This document shows positions 20,189 to 30,599 of a stretch of 35,318 nt of DNA, in pieces. This stretch comes from Saprolegnia diclina VS20 (lineage: Eukaryota > Oomycota > Saprolegniomycetes > Saprolegniales > Saprolegniaceae): positions 630,595 through 665,912 of the forward strand of contig NW_008246073.1 of the NCBI RefSeq assembly GCF_000281045.1. Direction: 5' to 3'. The notes below the pieces were generated by a model. The model saw only the letters and a list, made by a program, of their open reading frames with translations. It had not been told where the DNA came from and did not search any database. Position 1 is the stretch's first letter, and each line of letters starts with the position of its first letter. The translations under genes were made by a program, and so were the position numbers.

Positions 20189-22052
20189 TTACTCTTTCAT
20201 GCCACCAAACTCGCCGGCGACGGTGCTTGCCGTCGGTCGCTTGGCCGGGTTGACGTCCAAGCACGCAAAGACGACCGATTGGAAGAAGCTCGGGCACGCG
20301 GCGAGCGTCGGGTCTTCTTCGTACGCGCGCGCGTGCAGCCACGTCTTCGTCGGGCGCGACCCCATGGCGATCTCGCAGCAAATGACGCCAAACGCATACA
20401 TATCAGCAGCGTCGGTTCGGTGGCTTTGCTCGCTCAGCACCTGCGCCACGCCGAATATGATACACGAGCTCATCGAATGTTGTGCATACCTCGGGGGCTT
20501 CCCAGGGCATGCCGCGCCACGCAAACCCATCGTCGTCGTCGTCCGACTCGTCGACGCTCATGTCGACGTAGTCCAAAATGTTGAGTTTGCACTTGCGGTC
20601 GGCGTCGAGGAGGACGCGGCTGCTCGTGAGGCAGACAGCGCGCGGCCAGACTGCGTGCGCATGGGCAAATTCGAGGCCCGCAGCGATCTGGTAGCAGAGC
20701 CGGAGCTTCTCGGGCCACAGGAGCGGGTGCGAGAGAAGCACGTTGGCGAGGGTTCCGCCGGGCATCGCTTCGACAAGCGTCGACACTTCGCCGTTCTCGG
20801 TCGTGTTGGCCACGATCGAGAGCACTCGCTGCACGTGCGGGTGGCGCCAACCGGCGAGCTCCTTCACGGACGTGATGTACCGCGACCGCTTCTCGTCGGA
20901 AGGCGACCCGAGGCGCTGGACGACGACGGGCGACCCGTCAAGCGTGCCACTCCAAATGCGCCGGCGCGACGGTAGCGGCGCAATGCACTCGACGGCCACA
21001 GTAGGTAGCTCGTCCGGACCCAGCGACGACGGGTGGCTGAGCGGTCGGCGCTCTTCGACGCGGCTGAGGCGAATGCCGGGGCTAATCTGCGGTTTGTAGT
21101 CGGTCAGTCCAAAGTGCGACCCGGACGCTGACGCTGGACTCAGCGGCTCGTCGGACGCGAGCGGTATCGTGTGGTCGATGTGCGTCTTTCGTGCCCGCTG
21201 CAGTCGTCGCACCCCAAACACACAGAGCGCGATGAGCACGGCGGCGCCAAGGACGACTCCGATGATGAGACCTGTGTTGCTACTGCTATCGTTTTCACTG
21301 GTAGGCGCGGGTGTCGGCGCTGACGTCGTCGTTGGTAGCAGTGTCGGAGCCAGCGTTGGCGCGGGCGTCGGTTCGGGAATGCTGCACGTCGGCGTTGGCG
21401 TCGAGCAGTTGCACACGATCGCTGCGCCCTGGGTGCCCACGACTTGGTTGTTTTGGATGGCGGCGTTGAGGTTGAGGCATACGCTGGGCGTCAAGGATGG
21501 TATCGGCTCTTCGAACCGATTGTTCTCAAAGGTGTAGGTGACGGGCGACGTCGACGAGATCGAGTTGCGGAAGAGACTGATGGGAAAGGATGTCATGAGG
21601 TTGCTTTTGAACGTCAAGCTGTCCAGCATGTGGTCCAGCGGCGCCGCTGCGTCAAAGTCGATGTGTAGCTTGGTCAGTTGCCTACGCATGGCACCATTAT
21701 AACATCGCGCAGGACGAGGCTTGGCGTACAGTGTTGCGATCTGCGCGCAGCTCGTCCACACCGAGACGTTGTAGAGGGTCGTGTTGGCCATCGGCGTCGC
21801 TGCGGCCGAGGCGGTTGCGTTGTAGATGCCCCACGCGTCGAGGCCAGGCGCCTGCGCAAACCACGCGCAGCTCGTTGCGTTGCCCGTGCCACAGCACGCG
21901 CGCATCGCGTCCGGGGCCTGCGAGATGCGCGCGCCCGCACAGAGCGTCTTGAAGGCAGCGACCTCGGTCGATCTCGACCTCGCCCAGCTCGCCCAGCCGG
22001 CCGCGATCGAGTTGTCGGGCGTCGTCGGCGCTGGCGCCGTCGTCCGCTGCAT
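20189..22052 (-). CDS. receptor-like pseudokinase (cluster member B)
   Basis: Two exons (intron 20441-20489, directly after the WEAPE codons) give 604 aa. The ectodomain has an N-terminal Cys module (LCAG...ACCGTGNATSCAWF), weak LRR-like segments (LTFKSNLMTSFPISLF, YTFENNRFEEPIP), a VCNCSTPTPTC motif and a Pro/Thr-rich stalk (~218-252). A transmembrane helix lies at ~261-280. In the kinase-like domain the Lys position reads VVVQR, the catalytic loop reads AVCLTSSRVLLD and the DFG site reads ILDYVD; WEAPE and a complete C-lobe remain. It is predicted to be inactive. No signal peptide is visible at the chosen ATG. An upstream exon is possible, since the base context just before the ATG would also serve as a splice acceptor. 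Confidence 0.78.
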
Positions 22053-22525
22053 GCGTCGCTATACAAACTCCAAGTTGTGGCCGATCAGTTTCACGTCGGC
22101 AAATCAGATGCCACTTGATGAGCCAATCATGCGCCCGCGACAAAAGTTTGCAACGCGAGCGGCAAAAATGTGGCCGTCGGCCAGCAGGGCGTCGGCGCCG
22201 ACGTCGGGGCAGACGCCGGCGCGACCGGCCCGCACAACCTATAACCCTACTCCAACGGCGTCCACCGTCATCGTTGTCGTCGTCGTCGGTGGCGCCGGCG
22301 TGGAAGGACCCGAGAAACGCATTCCAACGGTGGTAATATCGGCGCCCACCCAGACGTGCGCAACGTCTCTTACACTGTGCAGTGGTTTTCTTCCGTCCTT
22401 CTCCGTACGACAGTAGTATACAGTACTCGTGGGACCTTGTCAGTGTGTACATATCGTCGTGCGGGACGACGACAACACCATTGTACGCCAAAAAACACTC
22501 GAAATAGGATTAGGAAGCGAACCCG
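22053..22525. other. intergenic region in receptor cluster
   Basis: About 470 bp lie between B's start and C's stop. It contains an AGCCAATCATGCGC box on the plus strand (CCAAT at 22124-22128). No frame is convincing. A short signal-peptide exon for B could hide here but was not identified. Confidence 0.4.
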
Positions 22526-24637
22526 CTAGACGTCTGTAGCGGCTGGCGTGGCGGCTGGCGGCGGTAGTGCTGCCTGGGTGGCATCGAGGAGGCCGCGGAG
22601 CGTGGCGACGACGGAGATGGCCGTCGGACGCATGCACGGGTCCCAGTCCAAACAAGCCGCCACGAGTTGTTGGAAGGCGTCCGGTGCGCGCAGAAAGGTC
22701 TCGTGGTCTTCGTGCGGCATGGCGGTCGGGAGACGGCAGAGGATCTCGACGTCGCTGCCGACGTGCCCGAGCTTCTCGATCGCGCTCTGGTACGGGTGCT
22801 GGCGCGTCGCAATCGAGCTCAGAATGACGCCGAGGGCAAAGACGTCGGTCGCGTGGCCGCGCGGCGCGCCTTTGCTGAGCACTTCGGGCGCCTCGAACGC
22901 CAGCGTGCGACTGCCAAACGAAATGCCGACGGTGGCGTCGACGTGTTCGTAGTTGGCCATAAAGTCAAAGACGTTGAGCTTGCACACGAGCTGCGTGTTG
23001 ACGAGCACGTGGTGCGACGTGAGCGTCCAGAGCCGCGGGTGGTTGTCGTCGGTCGTATGCAAATATGCCACCGCGGACGCGACTTGCCAGGCGAGGCAGA
23101 GTTGCTGCGGCCACGTCAGCGGCAGGCTCGTCGTCTGCAGCACCTGCGCCAGCGACCCCATGCTCATGAGCTCGGCCACGACGCAGAGCTCAAAGTCGTT
23201 CATGCGGGCGATGCCGTACAGGCGGAGGATGTGCGGGTGCTTGAGCTGCGCGATCGCGTTGACGTCGGCGACGAACGTCTGGATCTTGGCGTCGCCGACC
23301 TCTTGCGCGTGCACGCGCTTCATGACGACCTCGCGGCCTTTGAACCGGCCGATCCACATGGAGCACTTGGCCGAGATGGGCAAAATCACCTTGATGTCTT
23401 TTGGCTGCAGAATCGGGAGTTTGTGCACCGTGTGGGCCTTGAGCGTCATGCCCCGGCTCGTCAAATGGAGGTGGCCCAGCGCACCGGCGTCCGGCGACGT
23501 CTGCGACTCATCGGTCGTCGTGCCTGGCGACGACATGAGCGACTTGGTCGAGCCAAACCCCCGAAACGACTCGGAGATGAGCTGGAACGGGCCGCGCGTC
23601 GACCCGAGGTTCCGGTCGGACGCCAAGTAGACGGGTTGGGCCATGATCGGCGTGTCGTCCGAGGGTCGCGTCGCGACAGCGGCACGGTACCGGCGCCGAA
23701 TGCAATAAAAGACGACCAAGAGCGCGGTAATGACCACCACGAGAATGATGACGAGGAGGGCGACGGACCCGCCGCTGCTGCGGCTGCCGGCCTCGTCGCT
23801 CGACAAGAGCTGTACGACGGTAGCCGCCATCGAGTCGCTGCACAACGGCGCAGTGGTGCAACTCCTGCACGCCAACGATGGACTGTCCATGACGCCGGAC
23901 GTCATCGCCGCGTCCAGACCGTAGCACTGGATCGTCGTCACGGGAAAGGACGTGGCGAGGCCAAACTGATTTCGTTGCAATGTCATGGACCTATCAGAAG
24001 TACAACATGTTCCGACGAGGTCGACATGATAGTTGGGCGTACTGGAGCTGGGCCGAGGCGGCAAGCAGCCATGCGGCAGGAAAGCTCGGGAGGCTGTTGT
24101 CTGTGAGGCTCAAAACACGGACCAACGGCGGCAGCGCCGTGAGTGTCGTGAGGTTGCAAGCAGCAACGGATCTACAGCGGCGCGCGTGACGAATCCAGCA
24201 GGCAAGAGCATGGACGTACAGATTGCGCAGTGCGGCGACAGGCCATTGCTCGAGGGCCACGGCGACGTCTCGGAGGGCTCTATGCCGGGATGAGTCGTCA
24301 TCGATGGAATGGCGGCTTCGTACAAGGCTTCAAGAGATGCAAACGGTCCCCAGCGTTGCATGTCGATGGTCGGCTTGGAGGCGGCTGCACCAGTGATCGA
24401 GCCGCGGATGACGGCTCCGTGCGCGAACGTAGCGCAGGCGCGGGTACCATCAGGAAGGGCGCAGCACCACGTCGCACTGTCCTGGGCGTCCATGGGGCGG
24501 CCGACGCAGAGGTCAGACCAGCGGCGCCAGTCGGCAGTCGTCATCGTCGTTCCTGGCGTGCTACCGGTAGTGGTTCCAGCTTGGCGCAGAACGCATGCAG
24601 CCCGCTGGGCCGAACCGTACGCACGGTCGCATCGCAT
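22526..24637 (-). CDS. LRR receptor-like pseudokinase (cluster member C)
   Basis: Four exons (introns 23991-24042, 24172-24219, 24280-24323, all phase 2) give 655 aa. The N-terminus carries the Cys module seen in B and D (SDLCVG...TWCCALPDGTRACATF). It is followed by leucine-rich repeats such as LRNLSVAACNLTTL and VRVLSLTDNSLPSFP, and a membrane-proximal ACRSCTTAPLC motif. The transmembrane helix is VALLVIILVVVITALLVVFY, at about 243-263. In the kinase fold the ATP-site Lys is kept (VVMKRV), but the HRD loop reads LWTLTSHHVLVN and DFG reads FDFM; FEAPEV and the C-lobe remain. It may bind nucleotide but lacks the catalytic base. The start is uncertain: no signal peptide is visible, and a CCAAT box lies ~35 bp upstream of the chosen ATG. 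Confidence 0.78.
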
Positions 24638-24669
24638 GTCGCAGACTTCTGACAAAAGCGCTGCGTCTG

Positions 24670-24674
24670 ATTGG
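24670..24674 (-). promoter_or_regulatory. CCAAT box upstream of member C
   Basis: On the minus strand the site reads GGCCAATCAGACGC, about 35 bp before the chosen ATG of pseudokinase C. It matches the extended box found near other starts in the window. Function is inferred. Confidence 0.4.
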
Positions 24675-24767
24675 CCTGTGCAGTGGCACGCGAGGCCATT
24701 GGTCAAAAGTCTATCGTCATTGGCACAAGATACGGTTAACAGTTGTAAATAGGCTAAATGCTGCAAC

Positions 24768-27108
24768 TTAGCCAAAGTTCTTGGAGAGGAGGAGCAGCTC
24801 GCGGCGCAGCTCTTCGGCGACCGAGACGGCCAGCGGCCGCTTGAGCACGTCGCGCTGGAGGCAGGAGAGCATGAGCGACCGGAACGGCTTGGGACACGAC
24901 TCGAACTCGACGTCGTCGCTAAACGGGTGCTCGTGGCTCTTGGCGTCGCGGTCGAGGATCGCCACGTCCGCGCGTACGTAGCCGAGCGTGTTGACATAGC
25001 GCTGGAACGGGCGCGTGCGCGTGACAATCTCGCCCATGACGACGCCGAGCGAATAGACGTCAGCCGTGCCACCTCGCGGGCAGTCGTGCATCAAGACCTA
25101 CCATGTACCGTAAGTACCGTACAGCTTCAGCACATCATTGAAGTTCCTACCTCGGGCGCTTCCCAAGCGATCGTGCCGTCGCCATAGACGCGGTGCACGG
25201 TCTCGTGCTGCTGGAAGTGGCGCATGTACTCGAAAATGTTGAGCTTGCACGTGAGCTGCGTGTTGACGAGGACGCTTCGGCTCGTCAAGCACTCGGTGCG
25301 CGCAAACTCGGCCTGGCTGTGCACGTACGCGAGACCTGACGCGACCTGGAAGCACATGCGCAGCGTGTCGGGCCACGCGATCTCGACGTCTGCGTTCATG
25401 AGGATGTGCGGGAGCGACCCGCAGTGCATAAACTCGGCGACCGCGCCGACCTCGTAGTCGCCGAGGCGGACAATGCCGTGGAGCGATACGAGCTGCGGGT
25501 GCACGAGCTGCGCGAGCTGGTTGACGTCCGAGACGAACGCCGCGACGTCCTCTTCCGAGACGATGCGGGCGTCAACGCGGCGCACGACGACGTTCTCGCC
25601 CTTGTACTGCCCGGCAAAAATGGTCGGACCCATCGCCTTGAGGATCCGGCACTCACCCGGCTGCAGAATCGGGACCTTGTCGACGTGGTGTGTGATGGGC
25701 ATGCGCGATGAGCGCATGGACGCCATCACTTTGAGATCGCGCTCGCTGCTCAAGTGCGACGAGAGCGAGTCGACGTGCTTGAGCGACCGGGGCGCGCCCG
25801 TGAGCAAGAGCGGGCGTGTGAACGCATGGCCCGACTGCGGCGAGAAGATCGTACCCGAGACAATCGTGGGACCGCCGGGGAGGTGCGACCGCAGCCGCTT
25901 GCGCCGGCGGTACAAGAAGAGCGCCGCCGCCGCCAAAAGCACGACAACGACGAGCATCGACGAGATGATCACCGTGCCAGAGTCGCCGCCCGAATCGCCG
26001 CCTGTCTTGGCGGTGGTTGAAGGAACACTGGGTGGTGGTGACGTGCCGGCTTCGGTCGGGCGATTCGGGCTCGTGCCGTTGGTTTGTGATGGCAGCGGTC
26101 GCAATGGTGCTGTGGTCACGGGTGCTGTGGTTGGCGTCGTCGTTGTCGTCGGCGCGACGGTGGTCGGCGGCGACGTCGTGGGTACCGGCAGCGCGCACGT
26201 GGCATTGGCGCCACCACAATTACACGAGAGCTTCTGCCCCGTGAGGTGCCCTGCGTCGATGGCTTTCTGAAGACTTGTGCACTCGTCGCCACTGAGCGCA
26301 AAGGTTGCGGGGAAATTGTTGCCGCCCACATCGAGTTGCCTACAGATAGTAAGACGACCGAGTACGACGTCGACAGTGTACTGGATCGACGCGTAGTTGC
26401 TGCGGAAGAGAAAGGCCGGGAACGTCGAGAGCGCATTTCCGTGGAGGTCCAGGACATTCAGCGACGCGATCGGAGGCGTCTCGATCGCGCTCAGGTCGGC
26501 ATCAATGACGCTCCTACGCCATTGTGCTTGAAAAATGAAGGACTCGGACAGGCAACCTACAGTTTTCGCATCACATCGTATTTGAACGTCGTGGGCGTGA
26601 TCGGGTCGGCTATCGAGACGCCGGCTATGTCTCTATTCGACATCGAATGAGCTTTGTTTGAGGAGCCGTCGTCGTACAGCCACGAGATGTGTTGGTAGCT
26701 GCTCCAGTGGTTGGCGAGGCGCGTCGTGGGCTTGGTGCTGGACCGTGCTGGGTCATAAAAGAGGTTGATCCGATTGGCGTTGAAGTTACTGTCGTAGTAG
26801 AGGCACTGCCGGACAGCGCTCGTGCTCGTCTCAAAGCAGCACGCCGAGCCCGCAGCTTCGTCATACCCAATGTCTGAAAACTGCCCGCAATGGGCGAGGA
26901 AGAGCCGGACGTCGTCGGTGACGCAGTCATTCTTGCCCTTCTCGCTGCACTCGAGGAAGGCTTTTTTGATCGGCTCGGGCGCCATCGTGCGATCGCGTCG
27001 ATAGACTGTTCTAATATCCAGGAATGACGACCGTGTGCCGGACACGCTCGGAACTGGCTGACGTCCCACCCTCGACGTCAATGGGTGGATTCGAGGCGTC
27101 GCGTCCAT
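24768..27108 (-). CDS. LRR receptor-like pseudokinase (cluster member D)
   Basis: Four exons (introns 25098-25150, 26340-26381, 26514-26560) give up to 732 aa from the ATG at 27108; an ATG at 26985 is an alternative. The ectodomain has an acidic Cys module (FLECSEKGKNDC...SACCF...VRQC), two clear LRRs (LNVLDLHGNALSTFP, QQLDVGGNNFPATF), an SCNCGGANATC motif and a ~100-residue Thr/Pro stalk. The transmembrane helix is IISSMLVVVVLLAAAALFLY. In the kinase fold the Lys position reads VVVRRV, the catalytic loop reads ECLTSRSVLVN and DFG reads IFEYMR. It is predicted to be inactive. The intron after WEAPE is shared in position and phase with member B, marking them as close paralogues. No signal peptide was found at either start. 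Confidence 0.78.
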
Positions 27109-27456
27109 CTGCGTTCAAGCATCGTTCTTGGGAAGCGACAAGGCCAATGGGACCGCTGCACGCCGCGCCGCTTCAACGATATCGTGCTCACATTGCCTTT
27201 GGGCGCAGCCTTTGTACCGCGTTTAGCCAATCCGACGCACGCAAATCGACAGAGTAGCCAATCAGATGCTACACGCGGGTGCTGGAAAGGCGACTTGGAT
27301 TTGCAACAGCCTTGGGTACTTGTGCTGCTGAGGGCAGCGAGCATCGATCGACGTCGCCATCGAAAGATCGGTCGGCTGCGGTTGGCGAAGGAGCGGTACT
27401 AGTATGTCTTCATCGTCGCTCTCCGCTCGCGATTTTACATGTACTTGGTTGTCGGC
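27109..27456. other. unassigned stretch with two CCAAT boxes
   Basis: This stretch lies between member D's start and the next plus-strand gene. It holds two plus-strand boxes, TTTAGCCAATCCGACGC and GTAGCCAATCAGATGC. Possible upstream exons of the following gene are suggested by an open, basic frame around 27290-27395, but I could not join them convincingly. Confidence 0.35.
27227..27262 (+). promoter_or_regulatory. paired CCAAT boxes
   Basis: Two plus-strand copies lie about 31 bp apart, TTTAGCCAATCCGACGC and GTAGCCAATCAGATGC. They sit ~200 bp before the small membrane protein gene and could mark the promoter of its unresolved 5' end. Confidence 0.4.
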
Positions 27457-28024
27457 ATGATGGAACGTGCGCTTGTCGTTGCGCGCAACGGCGGGCGTGA
27501 CGCGGCCCGCCGTGTGAGATCGGGCCAAGGACATCCAGCGCGGCGTGTCGTTTCCAATTCGACGCACATCAAGTGGGTTCAAGAATTGGAGGCTTCTGCA
27601 TGATCAGGCGAGGCGACCGCGCAGCTTCTCGGCATCTTCGTCGCCTTTCTGGTGTCGGCCATGCACGCTTTCTCCACGTTCGATCGTCGTTGCCGCCAAA
27701 ATTGTGCTCTACAACCCGCGACACTATCGCCTGCGCGCATGGTTTCCGAGCGCACCGACGACACGCCCAGCGACGACCAGCACAGACCACCATCACCACC
27801 AGAAGCTACCTTGACGCCGCCAACACGCGCGCACGGCCCTACAACATCAAGGACATCAATGGCTCTATCATCGCGCGGATGTTCATAAGTATATCATCCC
27901 TGGCGCGAGTCCAATCCCGCGGGATCTTCTTCGGCCAGAGTCTGGCGTCAAGACGACGTTGATTGGGATCGGCTATGAAAACCAAAGTCGGCATCGTTCC
28001 CCAATTCGACTGTCGGTTATGTAA
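27457..28024 (+). CDS. unrecognised small protein with one membrane segment
   Basis: Downstream exons are supported by splice signals and frame: 27608-27741, 27786-27888 and 27939-28024, with introns 27742-27785 and 27889-27938. They encode a hydrophobic helix (LLGIFVAFLVSAMHAF), a Thr/Arg-rich linker and an ordered tail (YNIKDINGSIIARMFIKSG). The 5' part is uncertain. An exon starting MMERALVVARNGG at 27457 can join with an intron from either 27512 or 27545 to 27607, giving about 125 or 136 aa. Further exons may exist upstream. I do not recognise the family. It sits tandem to the RING gene, with ~40 bp between this stop and the next start. Confidence 0.4.
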
Positions 28025-28064
28025 AATAGTCCACTCAGCCGGTGCAACGCCTCATTCGATCCCC

Positions 28065-29329
28065 ATGGCCACGTACGACGGCTTCGCCTTTGGCGGCCAT
28101 GTTCCGGTGGTCGCCGCCGTCGCCTTGCCATGCTCATGCGACTCTGGTTGCAACAATAGGCGCCGACGCCGACGGAGCTCTACTGCAATGACTGCCAGAT
28201 GCACGTCCACGCTGTGGCCGACGGTACCCATTGACGGAGGCACAGACGGTCATCATCGTGCCATGGCAGGCGACCACCGCTGCGATGTATGTGGCGCAAC
28301 GCTCCTGCGCCAAGCCACAGGAGGTGCCGCGGCCTCTGCGCTCGGCGACATCTCGGTGCTCATGAACCGCCTCCTCGAAGCATGGGGCATCGACCCGACA
28401 GCCGCGGGCGCAAACCAGCCTGCGACCGAGGAAGCGGGTGCGTCCATTTCTACGTGGGCCATAGGCACTACGACATGGCTCTCTGTAGTGGCCAAGCTCA
28501 GCACGTTTGCAGCGGGGCAAGCAGCGACAGCCGAGGTTGGCATGGTCGTCGACGGGATCAAAGGCGAGGTTGCACCCCTTCCGTCGTCTATTTGATACGA
28601 TCCATTGCTGCTAGGTCATCTTGGTTCCCGCCAACTTTGGTCCGTGCATCTCCTTGCCGTCGTCGAGCCTTGTCGTCGCATCGCCCATCAACGGCGCGTC
28701 GTCCTTGACCTGCGACGTCCACGGCAAGGTCGCGTGTCCAAACTCGCGCCTAGCGTTGCCACGTCATGTGTAGATTGTACTTATGGAGCGGGGTACGTGT
28801 ACGTTTGCCAACAAGATCCTTCGCGCGCAGACCGTGGGGGCGGTGGCCGTCATCATCGTGCAGACTGCTGACGTCTGGCCGTACACAATGACCGACTCGT
28901 CCGGCGAAGGCGCGGACATTACGATTCCGGCCTTTATGATCAGCGCCAAGCAAGGCAAAGGGTACTCTCCCTTCGGTGCACCATGTCGGCCCACACTGCG
29001 ATGCTTCTAGTCTCGTCGAGTACGTGGCCAGCCATGCGACGACAGCAACGATCGAGGTCCGACTCAACGCGCGCGAGTGCGTCATTTGCCAAGTCGAAGT
29101 CACCAACGGCAGTCAAGTGAGCCGCATGCCGTGTCAGGTACTAGTACTGCGATCGACTTGCAGCGACTGAGCGATGCTTTGTTAGCACATGTTTCACACC
29201 GACTGCCTCGCGCAGTGGCTGCAGATCCGCAACAGCTGTCCGATTTGCCGCGTCGAGATTGCGTCCAAGAACGGCCGGGCCAAGACTGACGCGGACCGGG
29301 ACTTTCTGTGGAGCGACTGGATGTCCTAA
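28065..29329 (+). CDS. zinc ribbon-PA-RING-H2 E3 ubiquitin ligase
   Basis: Eight exons (introns 28107-28159, 28224-28269, 28438-28488, 28569-28614, 28729-28773, 28962-29010, 29138-29185) give 308 aa. A small N-terminal zinc ribbon has CNDC at 23-26 and CDVC at 40-43, like the ribbon of RNF115/126-type ligases. A protease-associated (PA) domain follows at ~119-225, with the hallmark GKIVLMERGTCTFANK and VGAVAVIIVQ. A C3H2C3 RING-H2 finger lies at ~242-285: CVIC, PCQHMFHTDC, then CPIC. RING-H2 fingers recruit E2 enzymes. PA domains normally occur in lumenal parts of PA-TM-RING ligases such as RNF13. Here no signal peptide or membrane helix is seen, so the protein appears soluble. It converges on the p24 gene with 26 bp between stops. 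Confidence 0.85.
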
Positions 29330-29355
29330 GGCACCGAGATGCATTGAACGGCCTC

Positions 29356-30245
29356 TTAAACGAGCTTCTTCTTGTGAAAGTACGTTTGCAAGTGGTGCAC
29401 CTGCCACACGCCGGTAATGACCAAAATGACAATCTACCAAGCTCGTCAAGCAAGGACAGCATGAACGGAAGTTGGATGTACCTGGATGACCGAGACCCAC
29501 ATGGCCCGCGCATTGTTGCTCTCGCTCGTCGAGCGAAACTTCTCGTCCTTCTCCTATGCGGTCGTGTCGTTCGAGGATGCAAGGCTAGCGAAGGCGTGTA
29601 CCTGCGCGTAGTCTTGCTGCTTTTGAATCGCACGGACGCGGTCGCGAAGCTTCATGACCTCGAGCTCGAGCTCGTTCATTTGCTCGCGCTTGGCCAAGTT
29701 GGCGTACTCTTCGTTGCTCGTGCCAAACTTGAGCTTGAGCGAGAAGCGCTGGAGCAATCAGGCATGAAAAGAAGCGTCGAGAAATATGGCAACGGTACCA
29801 TCTTGGTCGTGGCCGGCACGACGTACTTGTTGGTGTCGATGCTCACGCACGTCCAGTGGCCACCAGGCAGCGTCGATGTGAACGCGATCGAGCCCTTTGA
29901 GCCGAGCGTGTGTGTCACGGAGGGCACTTGGTTGGGCTCGTCGTCGCCGGTCGGCGATGGCCCATAGATCTTGATCTCGGTTTTCTACAGCAGACGCAAT
30001 CTGAGCGTTGCAAGCGCGTGCAAGAAACTACGAGCTGGTCGGTCGAGTCGGGCGACTCGTACTCGGCGCGGAACGTCGTCGCGTCCGGGATGTCGAGGAA
30101 GAAGCACCGGTGTTCCTACGCCCGCCACGTTCATCATTAAGGACCGTCGCCAGAGCAGCCATCGCACCTCGGGCGTCACGAAGAAGCGGGAGCCATGCGC
30201 CGACGCGACGAGGGCGGCGACGAGCACGACGAGCTGGCGAAGCAT
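29356..30245 (-). CDS. p24/TMED family cargo receptor
   Basis: Six exons (introns 30116-30167, 29985-30031, 29749-29798, 29554-29601, 29434-29481) give 214 aa, the usual p24 length. The parts are in canonical order: signal peptide (MLRQLVVLVAALVASAHG), GOLD domain with HRCFFLDIP near its start and HWTCVSID near its end (the two disulphide cysteines), and a coiled coil (MNELELEVMKLRDRVRAIQK). The single transmembrane helix is IVILVITGVWQV and the cytosolic tail is HHLQTYFHKKKLV. The terminal KKLV is a dilysine COPI retrieval signal. p24 proteins cycle between ER and Golgi and help pack cargo, including GPI-anchored proteins, into COPII vesicles. Subfamily was not determined. An extended CCAAT box lies ~30 bp upstream of the start. 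Confidence 0.92.
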
Positions 30246-30599
30246 GCTGGTCGGGAAATACGCACTGCGCCCGGATTGGCTAAAATGCTGCGATTTTCGC
30301 GGATCCTGGGGCCAACAGCTGGCGTGCAGACTTCGTGCTCTCGACATGCAACAGAGTTGGTTTGAGTCGACGGAAACAGTCCGATTGCCATTTTCAACCG
30401 ATTCGAGTAGCGTAGAATCGTTCTATCTGACGTTCGCGGCGAAGCAACCCTACCCCGAGCTTGACATATACCAGTGTGCATAATGAATAATAACGTCGTC
30501 CACGAGACTTTTGGCGAGAATATTGCGCAGCGACCTGTTCTGCGAGGCGGCACGCGTCAACGAGAGGGTATCTGCGATCTGACGATACGCATAACGCTG
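30246..30599. other. gap upstream of the p24 gene
   Basis: About 350 bp contain the p24 promoter (ATTGG at 30275-30279) and A/T-richer sequence. No supported gene is seen. The left boundary of the CRN-like relic is uncertain and may lie here. Confidence 0.4.
30275..30279 (-). promoter_or_regulatory. CCAAT box upstream of the p24 gene
   Basis: The minus strand reads TTTTAGCCAATCCGGGCGC about 30 bp before the p24 ATG. It closely matches the box before PEX6 (TTTTAGCCAATCACAGGCGC). Confidence 0.45.

Noticed and set aside
22667-24106. Plus-strand open frame of 479 codons across receptor C
   Set aside because: It is antisense to a gene with clear LRR, membrane and kinase-fold features. The translation is Arg/His/Asp-rich with no motifs, as expected from GC-rich third positions opposite.
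27262-27582. Minus-strand frame with a polar, acidic tail
   Set aside because: Codon use is plausible, but no neighbouring exon joins it. The opposite strand gives a spliced model with a membrane helix. Left undecided, not annotated.
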